From contig NZ_FMYX01000004.1 of assembly GCF_900102675.1 (NCBI RefSeq), forward strand, positions 344,346-408,345: 64,000 nt of DNA, given 5' to 3'. Under the pieces are notes generated by a model. The model was not told where the DNA came from. It saw only the letters and a program-made list of their open reading frames with translations, and did no database searches. This document shows, piece after piece, positions 22,758 to 31,832 of the stretch. The stretch is from Pseudomonas guariconensis (GTDB taxonomy: Bacteria; Pseudomonadota; Gammaproteobacteria; Pseudomonadales; Pseudomonadaceae). A program made the translations under genes and the position numbers. Position 1 is the first letter of the stretch. Each line of letters opens with the position of its first letter.

Positions 22758-23498
22758 ATGACCAGCACCGCAAATACCGCTGAAGGCGAGAAGATTCTCA
22801 TCGTCGATGACGATCCGGGGCTGAGCAGCCTGCTGGAACGTTTCTTCACCAGCAAGGGCTATCGTGCCCGCGCGGTGCCCAACACCGAGCAGATGGACCG
22901 CCTGCTGGCCCGTGAGGTCTTCAACCTGGTGGTGCTCGACCTGATGCTGCCCGGCGAGGACGGCCTCTCTGCCTGCAACCGCCTGCGCAAGGCCAACAAC
23001 CAGATCCCGATCATCATGCTCACCGCCAAGGGCGACGAGCTCAGTCGCATCAAGGGCCTGGAGCTGGGGGCCGACGATTACCTGGGCAAACCTTTCAACC
23101 CGGACGAGCTGATGGCGCGAGTCAAGGCCGTGTTGCGTCGCCAGGCCCCGAGCGTACCGGGTGCCCCTGGCAGCGAGGACGAGACCGTCACGTTCGGCGA
23201 CTACGAACTTTCACTGGCTACTCGCGAGCTCAAGCGTGGCGATGAAGTGCACATGCTGACCACCGGCGAGTTCGCCGTGCTCAAGGCGCTGGTCATGCAC
23301 GCTCGCGAGCCGCTGACCCGCGACAAGCTCATGAACCTGGCTCGCGGCCGCGAGTGGGATGCGTTGGAGCGGTCCATCGATGTGCAGATCTCGCGCCTGC
23401 GCCGCATGATCGAGCCGGACCCTTCCAAACCGCGCTATATCCAGACCGTGTGGGGTGTAGGCTACGTCTTCGTGCCGGACGGAAACGCCAGCAAATGA
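22758..23498 (+). CDS. ompR: osmoregulatory response regulator OmpR
   Basis: A 246-residue OmpR/PhoB-type regulator. In the receiver, D17-D19 form the acidic pocket, D61 (VVLDLMLPG) is the phosphoacceptor and K111 is the conserved lysine. The C-terminal winged helix ends in RYIQTVWGVGYVFVPDG. It is divergent from tex and is followed by envZ after 123 bases containing a strong hairpin. AAAGGAG precedes the ATG. Confidence 0.95.
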   Translation: MTSTANTAEGEKILIVDDDPGLSSLLERFFTSKGYRARAVPNTEQMDRLLAREVFNLVVLDLMLPGEDGLSACNRLRKANNQIPIIMLTAKGDELSRIKGLELGADDYLGKPFNPDELMARVKAVLRRQAPSVPGAPGSEDETVTFGDYELSLATRELKRGDEVHMLTTGEFAVLKALVMHAREPLTRDKLMNLARGREWDALERSIDVQISRLRRMIEPDPSKPRYIQTVWGVGYVFVPDGNASK

Positions 23499-23528
23499 AC
23501 ATGAGCCTGCAGGCTTGCCATCACGCAC

Positions 23529-23554
23529 CAGGGCGACCCGATGGGGTCGCCCTG
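23529..23554 (+). promoter_or_regulatory. strong hairpin in the ompR-envZ intergenic region
   Basis: Perfect 11-base stem CAGGGCGACCC / GGGTCGCCCTG with a GATG loop, followed by TTTG. It looks like a weak intrinsic terminator placed between the two genes of one regulatory pair, 30 bases after the ompR stop. It could lower envZ expression relative to ompR. Confidence 0.7.
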
Positions 23555-23621
23555 TTTGCGTCTGGATCAGGCCCGCACCCTGTCGAGCCCCGCCCGTGAG
23601 CGCAGCGCAGTAGTTGTCCAG

Positions 23622-24935
23622 ATGAAAACGCCTCTTTGGTTCCCGCAAAGCTTCTTCGCCCGCACCCTGTGGCTGGTGCTGATCGTCGTCCTGTTCTCCA
23701 AGGCCTTGACGCTGGTGTACCTGCTGATGAACGAGGACGTGCTGGTCGATCGCCAGTACAGCCATGGCGTGGCCCTGACATTGCGCGCCTATTGGGCCGC
23801 CGACGAGGAGAACCGCGACAAGATCGCCGAGGCGGCAGGGTTGATCCGGGTCACCGGCTCCGGTGTGCCGGAGGGTGAGCAGCATTGGCCCTACAGCGAG
23901 ATCTACCAACGCCAGATGCAGGCCGAACTTGGCGATGACACCGAGGTGCGGTTGCGCATCCACGCGCCGCCTGCCTTGTGGGTCAACGCGCCGAGCCTGG
24001 GCCCCGGCTGGTTGAAGGTGCCTTTGTATCCGCACCCGCTGCGGGGGCAGAAGATCTGGAACGTGCTGGGCTGGTTCCTGGCTATCGGTTTGTTGTCCAC
24101 CGCTTCGGCGTGGATCTTCGTGCGCCAGCTCAACCAGCCGCTCAAGCGATTGGTGTTCGCTGCCCGGCAGCTGGGCCAGGGGCGCAGCGTGCGGTTGCCG
24201 ATCAGCGACACACCAAGCGAGATGACCGAGGTGTACCGGGCCTTCAACCAGATGGCCGAAGACGTCGAGCAGGCCGGACGCGAGCGTGAACTGATGCTGG
24301 CGGGAGTGTCCCATGACTTGCGCACCCCCCTGACCCGCCTGCGCCTGTCGTTGTCATTGATGGCTAACGACAGTGAGCTGACCGATGACATGGTCCGCGA
24401 CATCGAGGATATGGATGCGATCCTCGACCAGTTCCTGGCCTTCATCCGCGATGGTCGGGACGAGCCGGTGGAAGTGGCCGATCTGGGCGCACTGGTTCGC
24501 GAAGTCGTGGCGCCTTACAACCAGCCGGAGGAGCGGGTGCGCCTGTGCCTGGAGCCGATTCCGCCGTTCCCGCTGCGTCGGGTGTCGCTCAAGCGCATGC
24601 TGGGTAACCTGATCGGTAATGCCTTGCATCATGCGGGCAAAGGGGTCGAAGTGGCGGCGTACGTGTCGGGTGACCAGAGCGCGCCCTATGTGGTGCTCAG
24701 CGTACTGGACCGAGGGACGGGGATAGACGAGTCGGAGTTGGAGACCATCTTCAACCCCTTCATCCGCGGAGATCGTGCCCGAGGCGGCAAGGGCACCGGG
24801 TTGGGGCTCGCGATCGTCAAGCGGATCGCGGCCCAGCACGGGGGCAATGTCGAGTTGCGCAATCGTTCCGGTGGCGGAATCGAAGCGCGGGTAAGGTTGC
24901 CATTGGGGTTGCTGTTGCCCCGTAACGCCGTTTGA
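23622..24935 (+). CDS. envZ: osmosensor histidine kinase EnvZ
   Basis: A 437-residue inner-membrane sensor kinase. The first transmembrane helix is at about 14-36, a periplasmic loop follows, the second helix is at about 147-167, then HAMP, the DHp domain with H231 in GVSHDLRTPLTRLRL, and a HATPase domain with GNLIGNALHHAG and GTGLGLAIVKRI. The start MKTPLWFPQSFFARTLW was preferred to an upstream in-frame ATG whose extension overlaps the hairpin. It phosphorylates and dephosphorylates OmpR. Confidence 0.94.
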   Translation: MKTPLWFPQSFFARTLWLVLIVVLFSKALTLVYLLMNEDVLVDRQYSHGVALTLRAYWAADEENRDKIAEAAGLIRVTGSGVPEGEQHWPYSEIYQRQMQAELGDDTEVRLRIHAPPALWVNAPSLGPGWLKVPLYPHPLRGQKIWNVLGWFLAIGLLSTASAWIFVRQLNQPLKRLVFAARQLGQGRSVRLPISDTPSEMTEVYRAFNQMAEDVEQAGRERELMLAGVSHDLRTPLTRLRLSLSLMANDSELTDDMVRDIEDMDAILDQFLAFIRDGRDEPVEVADLGALVREVVAPYNQPEERVRLCLEPIPPFPLRRVSLKRMLGNLIGNALHHAGKGVEVAAYVSGDQSAPYVVLSVLDRGTGIDESELETIFNPFIRGDRARGGKGTGLGLAIVKRIAAQHGGNVELRNRSGGGIEARVRLPLGLLLPRNAV

Positions 24936-24966
24936 TGCCCTGTCATGGCTCCGCGGCTGTGTTGGC

Positions 24967-25872
24967 TCAGCCCTTGCCTTTGGTTCGTGTCTGGTTCGGC
25001 CCGCCGTTCTTCTCCAGATGTTCGATGATCATCCCGGCCACGTCCTTGCCGGTGGTGACTTCGATCCCCTCGAGCCCCGGCGAGGAGTTCACCTCCATCA
25101 CCAGTGGCCCGTGATTGGAGCGCAGGATGTCCACCCCCGCCACGCTCAAACCCATGACCTTGGCCGCACGAATGGCGGTCATGCGCTCTTCGGGGGTGAT
25201 CTTGATCAGGCTGGCGACGCCGCCGCGGTGTAGGTTGGAGCGGAACTCGCCAGGCTTGGCCTGGCGCTTCATCGACGCGATGACCTTGTCGCCGACGACG
25301 AAGCAGCGGATGTCGGCACCGCCCGCTTCCTTGATGTATTCCTGGACCATGATGTTCTGCTTCAGGCCCATGAATGCCTCGATCACCGATTCGGCGGCCT
25401 TGGTGGTTTCGCACAGCACCACGCCGATGCCCTGGGTGCCCTCGAGCACCTTGATCACCAAGGGGGCACCGTTGACCATCTGGATCAGGTCGGGGATGTC
25501 ATCCGGCGAATGAGCGAAACCTGTGATCGGCAGGCCGATTCCGCGACGCGACAGCAGTTGCAGGGAGCGCAGCTTATCGCGTGAGCGGGCGATGGCCACC
25601 GACTCGTTGAGCGGGTAGACACCCATCATCTCGAACTGGCGCAGCACCGCGCAGCCATAGAAGGTGACGGACGCGCCGATGCGCGGTATGACTGCGTCGA
25701 AACCTTCCAGCGGTTTGCCGCGATAGTGGATCTGCGGTTTGTGGCTGGCGATGTTCATGTATGCGCGCAGGGTATCGATCACCACCATCTCGTGACCACG
25801 CTGGGTACCGGCTTCGACCAGGCGGCGGGTGGAATACAGACGCGGATTGCGCGACAGCACAGCGATCTTCAT
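24967..25872 (-). CDS. rimK: ribosomal protein S6 alpha-L-glutamate ligase
   Basis: A 301-residue ATP-grasp enzyme that adds glutamates to the C-terminus of ribosomal protein S6. Visible motifs are [22 protein letters not shown], the ATP-grasp nucleotide-binding segment [13 protein letters not shown] and the metal-binding [12 protein letters not shown]. Its ATG overlaps the upstream rimB stop (ATGA). In pseudomonads RimK activity is tuned by RimB and c-di-GMP, so the gene pair is functionally coherent. Convergent with envZ. Confidence 0.94.
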   Translation of the reverse strand: MKIAVLSRNPRLYSTRRLVEAGTQRGHEMVVIDTLRAYMNIASHKPQIHYRGKPLEGFDAVIPRIGASVTFYGCAVLRQFEMMGVYPLNESVAIARSRDKLRSLQLLSRRGIGLPITGFAHSPDDIPDLIQMVNGAPLVIKVLEGTQGIGVVLCETTKAAESVIEAFMGLKQNIMVQEYIKEAGGADIRCFVVGDKVIASMKRQAKPGEFRSNLHRGGVASLIKITPEERMTAIRAAKVMGLSVAGVDILRSNHGPLVMEVNSSPGLEGIEVTTGKDVAGMIIEHLEKNGGPNQTRTKGKG

Positions 25873-26351
25873 GCAGCACCTGTGACAGGGGAAAGGGTGG
25901 CCGGAAAGGCCGGTTTGTCCTGAACGTACTTAAGGCCAGGATTGACTACCAGCTGGCCGTGAATCAGCGCCTTGGAACCGAGCAGCAGGCGATAGCGCAT
26001 GTTTTTGCGACAGGCAAGGGTGAACTCCACCTCCCAGACCCGGTCGCCCAACGCCAGCGGCGTACGGATCACATAGCGGACCTGGGCTTGGCCGTTGGAG
26101 CTCTTGATGGTTTTCATCGTGACCAACGGGGCTTCGCAGCGACGGTGGCGAAGTTGCACCACTGACCCCAGATGAGCGGTGAAGCGCACCCAGGACTGGC
26201 CGTCGCGCTCGAACGGTTCTACGTCCGTGGCGTGCAGGCTGGAGGTGCTGGCGCCGGTATCGATCTTGGCGCGCAGGCCCGCCAGGCCGAGGTCGGGCAG
26301 GGCGACCCACTCGCGCAGGCCGATTACAGTCAGATGGTCAAATGTCTTCAC
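25869..26351 (-). CDS. rimB: RimB retropepsin-like protease (RimK regulator)
   Basis: A 160-residue protein of the COG4067/PF05618 family, long called ATP-dependent zinc protease. The aspartic-protease-like [14 protein letters not shown] motif (D-T-G) supports a retropepsin-type fold. I chose GTG at 26351 ([15 protein letters not shown]), which has AGGGCG upstream. Longer in-frame starts add sequence without family features. It is coupled to rimK by an ATGA overlap and is thought to trim or control S6 glutamylation. No rimA-like gene is visible next to it. Confidence 0.85.
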   Translation of the reverse strand: MKTFDHLTVIGLREWVALPDLGLAGLRAKIDTGASTSSLHATDVEPFERDGQSWVRFTAHLGSVVQLRHRRCEAPLVTMKTIKSSNGQAQVRYVIRTPLALGDRVWEVEFTLACRKNMRYRLLLGSKALIHGQLVVNPGLKYVQDKPAFPATLSPVTGAA

Positions 26352-26460
26352 GAAACACGCCCTGCGAATGAGGTGGTGAACTGTAAGCACGGCACGGACT
26401 TTTTGCATCCGCAAGTTACGGTAGTACAGTTCCGTGAAAGACAGAATTCGAGGTAATGGG

Positions 26461-26862
26461 ATGGCCCACAAAGCGGAAGAAGACGACAAGGTACGCCTGG
26501 ATAAATGGCTATGGGCGGCGCGGTTCTACAAGACCCGGGCCCTGGCCAAGGCGGCCATTGAGAGTGGCAAGGTGCATTGCCGGGGAGAACGCTGCAAGCC
26601 GGGCAAGGAGCCTCGGGTAGGTGACGAATTCGTGCTGCGTACCGGATTCGATGAACGTACCGTAGTGGTCAAGGCCTTGTCGGATGTACGTCGCGGAGCG
26701 CCGCAGGCGCAGGCCTTGTACGAAGAGACCGAAGAAAGCGTTCGGCGTCGTGAACAGGCTGCCCAGATGCGCAAGGCTGGCGCGCTCGGTGTGACCACCG
26801 ATGGGCGGCCGACCAAGAAGCAGCGGCGCCAGATTCATCAGCTGCATGGCAGTTATGAATGA
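26461..26862 (+). CDS. hslR: heat shock protein 15 (S4-domain ribosome-associated protein)
   Basis: A 133-residue RNA-binding protein with an S4 domain at the N-terminal side (VRLDKWLWAARFYKTRALAKAAIESGKVHCRG) and a basic C-terminal tail (TKKQRRQIHQLHG). Hsp15 recognises stalled 50S subunits that carry nascent chains after heat shock. The start ATG is preceded by GAGGTAATGGG. hslO lies about 900 bases away, although the two are separated by a phosphatase gene on the other strand. Confidence 0.92.
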   Translation: MAHKAEEDDKVRLDKWLWAARFYKTRALAKAAIESGKVHCRGERCKPGKEPRVGDEFVLRTGFDERTVVVKALSDVRRGAPQAQALYEETEESVRRREQAAQMRKAGALGVTTDGRPTKKQRRQIHQLHGSYE

Positions 26863-26865
26863 GTA

Positions 26866-26884
26866 GGGGCCGCAGCGCGGCCCC
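26866..26884. terminator. hairpin between convergent hslR and PAP2 genes
   Basis: GGGGCCGC-AGC-GCGGCCCC, an eight-base perfect stem located four bases after the hslR stop and ten bases before the PAP2 gene end. It has no T run, so termination may be partial or rho-assisted. Confidence 0.55.
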
Positions 26885-26893
26885 GAAGGCCAT

Positions 26894-27694
26894 TCAGGCC
26901 GTGCGAATGACGCTCATCCTGCCCACCAGCGGCAATCGTGCCAGCCAGCTGAACAACGGGGCGGTCCAGCGCAGTAATACCGCACTGGCTTTTGCCGCCA
27001 GCGGTGTGTAGCAGCTCCAGCCCAAGGCCAGCACGGCCATCAGCAATCCGCCGATATAGTCGTCCTGCCCCCAATGGGCGCCTGCCACCAGGCGCGGCAG
27101 CATGAACAGCAATGCCAGGCCCCAGATCACCAGCCGCTGCAGCAGGGTGCGGCTGAACAGGGTCATGAACAGCGCCCAGATCAATAGCACCGAAGCGTGA
27201 TCGCCAGGGAAACTCTGGCTGGAGCGATCCTTCAGTTCCCACTTGGCTTCCAGATTCGGGTAGTAGTCGCTCAGATGGACTACGTTGTCGAAGACCATCG
27301 ATGGGCTGTTGTGTTGCCAGCCCATGATCGCTACCCACTTGGAAAACAGTACGCGAACCACCACTAAGAGGAGCAGCGTTACCAGAAAACCGAAGAAGGC
27401 TTCGCGCACCTGGGTCGCCTTGAACACCCAATTGCCCCGGATCAGCAGGGCCAGCAAGATCAAGCCGACGACAATATCGAAAGGACGCAGACTGCCGATC
27501 GTCCAGACGTATCGCCAGAGGGTGTTGTCGGCCAACGGCGCGTTGAGGCTGTGGAACAGCCACTCGTCTAAAGTCAGACATAGGATCTGGCCAAAAGGCC
27601 ATAACCAGAAACACAGTAGAGCAACAGGCAGCAGGGTACAGGCTACGAGGGGTCCCCAGGACCACCTTGCTTGGAACAGTGGTCGATTGTCCAT
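26894..27694 (-). CDS. PAP2-family membrane phosphatase/phosphotransferase
   Basis: A 266-residue membrane protein with about six hydrophobic segments. The acid-phosphatase signature is split as usual: KDRSSQSFPGDHAS holds the PSGH-like element, and PRLVAGAHWGQDDYIGG the R-x5-H-x3-D element. Candidates are undecaprenyl-pyrophosphate phosphatase, LpxT-like lipid A phosphotransferase, or another lipid phosphatase. The sequence alone does not decide. AGAGGT lies upstream of the ATG. Divergent from hslO. Confidence 0.85.
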   Translation of the reverse strand: MDNRPLFQARWSWGPLVACTLLPVALLCFWLWPFGQILCLTLDEWLFHSLNAPLADNTLWRYVWTIGSLRPFDIVVGLILLALLIRGNWVFKATQVREAFFGFLVTLLLLVVVRVLFSKWVAIMGWQHNSPSMVFDNVVHLSDYYPNLEAKWELKDRSSQSFPGDHASVLLIWALFMTLFSRTLLQRLVIWGLALLFMLPRLVAGAHWGQDDYIGGLLMAVLALGWSCYTPLAAKASAVLLRWTAPLFSWLARLPLVGRMSVIRTA

Positions 27695-27802
27695 AAAATA
27701 CCTCTATTACCAACGGGGTTAAGAGCGTCTCGTGGACGCTCTGCCACGGGAGTCGTAATTCCCTGTAACCATTTTGTCATCATTTTTAGATAGCCAAAAC
27801 CT

Positions 27803-28702
27803 ATGAGCGATTTGCCGGATACCGACTTCACCCAGCGTTTCATCTTCGACGACCGCGATATCCGCGGCGAGTGGGTGGCGCTCGAGCAGAGCTATGCCGA
27901 CGTGCTGGCCCGTCATCCTTACCCTCAGCCGGTCGCCGTGCTGCTGGGTGAACTGATGGCGGCGACCGCGTTACTCGTGGGCGCACTCAAGTTCGATGGC
28001 CTGCTGGTGCTTCAGGCGCGCTCCCAGGGGCCGATTCCGCTGTTGATGGTCGAGTGCTCCAGCGATCGCGATATCCGCGGCATGGCGCGCTACGAGGCGG
28101 ACCAGATCCCGGCCGACGCGACCCTGGCCCAGCTGATGCCTGACGGTCACCTGACCTTGACCATCGATCCGGTCAAGGGCCAGCGTTACCAGGGCACCGT
28201 GGACCTCGATGGCGCCAACCTGTCGGAGTGCTTCACCAATTATTTCGTCCAGTCCCAGCAGCTCAACACGCGCTTCTGGCTCGACGCCAAGGGTGGCAAG
28301 GCCCGTGGCCTGCTGCTGCAGCAGCTGCCGGTCGATCGCCAGCGCGACGAAGAAGAGCGCGAGGGCAGCTGGCAGCATGTCGTGGCCCTGGCAGGCACCC
28401 TCAAGCCTGAGGAGTGGTCTCTGGACAACGAAACCCTGCTGCACCGCCTCTACCATGAGGACGCCGTGCGTCTGTTCGACATCGAGCCCCTGCGCTTCCA
28501 TTGCAGCTGCTCGCGCGAGCGTTCCGGCAATGCATTGGTGAGCCTTGGAGAAGAGGATGCCAAGGCATTGGTGGAAGAGTGTGGTGGCAAGGTCGAGATC
28601 GATTGCCAGTTCTGCAACGAGCGCTATTTCTTCGACGCGAGCGATGTGGCGCAATTATTTGCAGGTGGTGGCACCGAGGCACCGTCAGATACTCAGCACT
28701 GA
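27803..28702 (+). CDS. hslO: redox-regulated chaperone Hsp33
   Basis: A 299-residue holdase chaperone activated by oxidation. The N-terminal substrate-binding core is followed by the zinc-binding redox switch near the C-terminus: FHCSCSRE (C-x-C) and [12 protein letters not shown] (C-x-x-C), four cysteines that hold zinc when reduced. Length matches Hsp33. Its stop is followed at once by a hairpin array that ends in a T run and leads into pckA. Confidence 0.94.
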   Translation: MSDLPDTDFTQRFIFDDRDIRGEWVALEQSYADVLARHPYPQPVAVLLGELMAATALLVGALKFDGLLVLQARSQGPIPLLMVECSSDRDIRGMARYEADQIPADATLAQLMPDGHLTLTIDPVKGQRYQGTVDLDGANLSECFTNYFVQSQQLNTRFWLDAKGGKARGLLLQQLPVDRQRDEEEREGSWQHVVALAGTLKPEEWSLDNETLLHRLYHEDAVRLFDIEPLRFHCSCSRERSGNALVSLGEEDAKALVEECGGKVEIDCQFCNERYFFDASDVAQLFAGGGTEAPSDTQH

Positions 28703-28713
28703 AACGGTTCACT

Positions 28714-28777
28714 ACAGGAGAAACTCCTGTCGAATTGCGCAAAAGCGCAGTTCTGACAGGAGGGGCCTACTTTTTTT
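28714..28777 (+). terminator. hslO terminator with alternative hairpins, upstream of pckA
   Basis: Segment A ACAGGAG (28714-28720) can pair with B CTCCTGT (28724-28730). B (CTCCTGTC) can instead pair with C GACAGGAG (28755-28762), enclosing the hairpin TGCGC-AAAA-GCGCA, and C is followed within ten bases by seven T residues. This is a terminator/antiterminator-like arrangement. The simplest role is the end of hslO transcription. Confidence 0.7.
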
Positions 28778-28881
28778 GGGCTTTTCTGGCATAATCCGGC
28801 CACTTTTTTCGCTGTAGTAGTTTGAAATAGACAACTACAAAACGTTTGGAGCACTCGGCCTTGGGCCGGATGGGGTATCTC

Positions 28882-30423
28882 ATGACGCAAGCCAACAACA
28901 CCGTGTACACCGACCTGACCGTCGATGAGCTGGTAAAAGAAGCGCTGTCCCGCGGTGAAGGCGAGCTGGCCGATACTGGCGCACTGGTTGTGAAAACCGG
29001 TCATCGTACCGGCCGTTCGCCGGCTGACCGTTTCATCGTCGACGAGCCCAGCACCTCCGGTGCCATTGCCTGGGGGCCGATCAACCGCAAGTTCCCGGCT
29101 GACAAGTTCGATGCTCTGTGGGCTCGCGTCGAGGCGTTCAACAACGCCCAAGAGCACTTCGTTTCCCACGTTCACGTAGGCGCTGCCGCCGAGCACTACC
29201 TGGCGGTCAAGATGACCACCCAGACTGCCTGGCAGAACCTGTTCGGCCGTTGCCTGTTCATCAATCCGGCCCAGTACAACCCGGCCGGTCGTGAAGAGTG
29301 GCAAGTGCTCAACGTCGCCAATTTCGAATGCGTTCCAGAGCGTGACGGCACCAACTCCGATGGTTGCGTGATCATCAACTTCGCCCAGAAGAAAGTGCTG
29401 ATCGCTGGCATGCGTTACGCCGGCGAAATGAAAAAAGCCATGTTCTCTGTGCAGAACTTCCTGCTGCCAGCTGCCGACGTTCTTCCGATGCACTGCGCCG
29501 CCAACATCGGCGAAGCAGGTGATGTGACCCTGTTCTTCGGTCTGTCCGGCACCGGCAAGACCACCCTGTCGGCCGACGAGAGCCGTTACCTGATCGGTGA
29601 CGACGAGCACGGTTGGGGCGAAGGCGTTGTCTTCAACATCGAAGGCGGCTGCTACGCCAAGTGCATCGACCTGTCCGAGAAGAACGAGCCGGTCATCTGG
29701 AAAGCCATCAAGCATGGCGCGGTGCTGGAAAACGTCGTTCTCGACGACGCCAAGCACGCCGACTACGCCGATGGCAGCCTGACCCAGAACAGCCGCGCCG
29801 CCTACCCGTTGGAGCACGTCGAGAAGCGTTCCGAGAAGAACCTGGGCGGCGAGCCGAACGCGGTCATCTTCCTGACCTGCGACCTGACTGGCGTTCTGCC
29901 TCCGGTTTCGATCCTGAACAATGAGCAGGCGGCCTACCACTTCCTGTCCGGCTACACCGCGCTGGTTGGTTCCACCGAGATGGGTTCGGGCGGCGGCATC
30001 AAGTCCACCTTCTCCACCTGCTTCGGCGCTCCGTTCTTCCCACGTCCGGCTGGTGAGTACGCTGAACTGCTGATCAAACGCATCAAAGGCTTCGGCTCCA
30101 AGGTCTACCTGGTCAACACCGGCTGGACCGGTGGTGGCTATGGCGTTGGCAAGCGTTTCAGCATCCCGACCACCCGTGCCGTGATCGCTGCGATCCAGAG
30201 CGGTGCCTTGATCGGTGCCGAGACCGAGCACCTGGACATCATCAACCTGGATGTGCCGAAGGCCGTTCCGGGCGTCGAAACCGTCCTGCTCAACCCACGC
30301 AACACCTGGGCTGACTCGGCTGCCTACGACGAGGCCGCCAAAGGCCTGGCCAATCTGTTCATCGAGAACTTCAAGAAGTTCGACGTCTCCGAGGCCATCA
30401 AGGCCGCTGGCCCGCAGCTGTAA
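28882..30423 (+). CDS. pckA: phosphoenolpyruvate carboxykinase (ATP)
   Basis: A 513-residue gluconeogenic enzyme that converts oxaloacetate and ATP to PEP, CO2 and ADP. Markers are the substrate loop [11 protein letters not shown] (41-51), FINPAQYNP, the kinase-1a P-loop [11 protein letters not shown] (220-230) and the metal-site segment [10 protein letters not shown]. The start [17 protein letters not shown] was chosen, with GGATGGGG upstream; an in-frame ATG 36 bases earlier is less family-like. A leader of more than 100 bases separates it from the hslO terminator. A strong terminator follows. Confidence 0.95.
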   Translation: MTQANNTVYTDLTVDELVKEALSRGEGELADTGALVVKTGHRTGRSPADRFIVDEPSTSGAIAWGPINRKFPADKFDALWARVEAFNNAQEHFVSHVHVGAAAEHYLAVKMTTQTAWQNLFGRCLFINPAQYNPAGREEWQVLNVANFECVPERDGTNSDGCVIINFAQKKVLIAGMRYAGEMKKAMFSVQNFLLPAADVLPMHCAANIGEAGDVTLFFGLSGTGKTTLSADESRYLIGDDEHGWGEGVVFNIEGGCYAKCIDLSEKNEPVIWKAIKHGAVLENVVLDDAKHADYADGSLTQNSRAAYPLEHVEKRSEKNLGGEPNAVIFLTCDLTGVLPPVSILNNEQAAYHFLSGYTALVGSTEMGSGGGIKSTFSTCFGAPFFPRPAGEYAELLIKRIKGFGSKVYLVNTGWTGGGYGVGKRFSIPTTRAVIAAIQSGALIGAETEHLDIINLDVPKAVPGVETVLLNPRNTWADSAAYDEAAKGLANLFIENFKKFDVSEAIKAAGPQL

Positions 30424-30440
30424 GCACGCGAGCACGGACG

Positions 30441-30470
30441 AAAAAGCCGCCCCTCGGGGCGGCTTTTTTG
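30441..30470 (+). terminator. rho-independent terminator after pckA
   Basis: AAAAAGCCGCC / GGCGGCTTTTTT stem with a CCTCGG loop, 18 bases after the stop. A-run and T-run on both sides make it potentially bidirectional. Confidence 0.93.
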
Positions 30471-30602
30471 TTTCTGGTCCTGAGCCGATGGTATGGTCAC
30501 TGGAGCAATCGAGGGCTTGTCCGGTGATTGGGCTGCTGGGCAGCCCAACTGCTCCTAATGACGGCCGCAACCTCCACTCGCGTAACCAAGCCTGGGTAAC
30601 CT

Positions 30603-31037
30603 ATGACCGAATCCCCTCAGCGCAGCCATTTCAACCACTTCCATCCTATCCTCACCCGCCCCCACGACAACGACATCAATGGTCATATTGCCGGCGCGAC
30701 GGTGCATGGCTACTTCGAGACGGCCATCCAGGCGTTTCTCGTCGAGCAGGCCGAGCTGGACTTGCGCGAGGGTGAACTGGTGGGCGTGGTGATCAGCTCG
30801 GCGGCGCAGTTCTATGCCTTGCCAGGGTTTCCCGATGTGCTCGAAGTGGGGTTGGGCGTGGTGCGCCTGGCAGGTAGCACGGTGGAGTACCACCTGGCGC
30901 TGTTCCGTCCAGGCGAGCCGCAAGCCTGTGCGGCGGGGACGGTGGTGCAGGTCTTCGTGGAGCGTGCCTCCGGCAACCCGGTGACCTTCCCCGACGCCCT
31001 GCAGGCGTCCCTGGCGGGCTTGCAGTTCAACGGCTGA
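30603..31037 (+). CDS. 4HBT-type thioesterase
   Basis: A 144-residue hot-dog protein of the YbgC/FcbC branch. The catalytic-type segment RPHDNDINGHIAGATVHGYFETA carries D-x-x-x-H as in 4-hydroxybenzoyl-CoA thioesterases (D-x-x-G/N-H-x-N), and the long helix follows. It probably hydrolyses a short acyl-CoA; substrate unknown. It stands alone between the pckA terminator and a bidirectional terminator. Confidence 0.82.
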   Translation: MTESPQRSHFNHFHPILTRPHDNDINGHIAGATVHGYFETAIQAFLVEQAELDLREGELVGVVISSAAQFYALPGFPDVLEVGLGVVRLAGSTVEYHLALFRPGEPQACAAGTVVQVFVERASGNPVTFPDALQASLAGLQFNG

Positions 31038-31059
31038 GCCGCAAAGTCGACACCAACGA

Positions 31060-31089
31060 AAAGGCCCTGCCGGTCAGGGCAGGGCCTTT
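31060..31089. terminator. bidirectional terminator between convergent genes
   Basis: Stem AAAGGCCCTGC / GCAGGGCCTTT with an eight-base loop. It lies between the rightward thioesterase and the leftward glycine-zipper gene, with A and T ends suited to both strands. Confidence 0.88.
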
Positions 31090-31103
31090 GCTTGACTGAA
31101 TGA

Positions 31104-31586
31104 TCAGTCGTCGTAACGCCAGTGGCGTTTGTGCTTGCGATGGCCGTAGTGATGGCCACGGTCCCAGTGACGGCGGCCGTCGTAGTCACGACGGTAGCGG
31201 CGGTCGTGACGATCGTCATCGTCGGCCTTGTTGCCCAAGTAGTTACCCAGGGCACCACCGGCACCACCACCTGCGGCTGCACCGATATGGCTACCGGTAG
31301 TGCCGCCCATCGAGCGACCGATTACGTTACCGCCGGCCGCGCCCAGTGCGCCACCGATGGCGGCCTCACCGCGCTGACGCTTGTCGGCACCCAGGGCACC
31401 GCCGGCCGCACCGCCCAGGCCGGCACCGATGGCGCCGCCGGTGCTACCACCGATGGAGTTACCTACTACGGAGCCGAGTACCCCACCCAATGCGCCGCCA
31501 ATGCCGGCCTCGGTATTGCCACCGGCCATGGCAACGCCGCTGAGCAAGCTGAAAGACAACAACAGAATCGAGGAGTACTTCTTCAT
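31104..31586 (-). CDS. glycine-zipper protein with His/Arg/Asp-rich tail
   Basis: A 160-residue exported protein. The signal peptide is MKKYSSILLLSFSLLSGVAMAGG. Glycine-zipper repeats run to about residue 120 (GGALGGVLGSVVGNSIGG, GGAIGAGLGGAAGGALG, GGNVIGRSMGG). The last 40 residues are highly charged (DDDDRHDRRYRRDYDGRRHW and HHYGHRKHKRHWRYDD). Glycine-zipper segments pack in membranes as in the SlyB/YMGG families. The tail suggests metal or polyanion binding, which is inference. The start was set at MKKY, with GAGG upstream. Confidence 0.8.
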   Translation of the reverse strand: MKKYSSILLLSFSLLSGVAMAGGNTEAGIGGALGGVLGSVVGNSIGGSTGGAIGAGLGGAAGGALGADKRQRGEAAIGGALGAAGGNVIGRSMGGTTGSHIGAAAGGGAGGALGNYLGNKADDDDRHDRRYRRDYDGRRHWDRGHHYGHRKHKRHWRYDD

Positions 31587-31744
31587 CGAGAGAGCCTCAT
31601 AGGGATGACGAGGCGAATTTGAGGCTCGGCGAGGCGGCTGGCAATGGAAATCCGACGAGTAGCACGACTTGTACACAATTCTCTAACTTCTTGTTTTTTA
31701 GGTGAAACTTTCTCAAATTTTGCTTGTCTGAAGCTACTTGAGAC

Positions 31745-31778
31745 AAAGCCCTGGCCGTTGCGCACAGGGCCTTTTTTT
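31745..31778 (+). terminator. intrinsic terminator with no obvious rightward gene
   Basis: GCCCTG / CAGGGC stem with an 11-base loop, followed on the + strand by seven T residues. No + strand gene lies between 31090 and here. On the - strand it follows fdhD, but there the T run is only three long. It may end fdhD, or a short rightward RNA from about 31600-31740. Confidence 0.6.
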
Positions 31779-31832
31779 ATGGCTGTTCGCCAGCTTTCGA
31801 ACAGAGGGGGGAGGCCGCGGTCTCGGGCGCGT

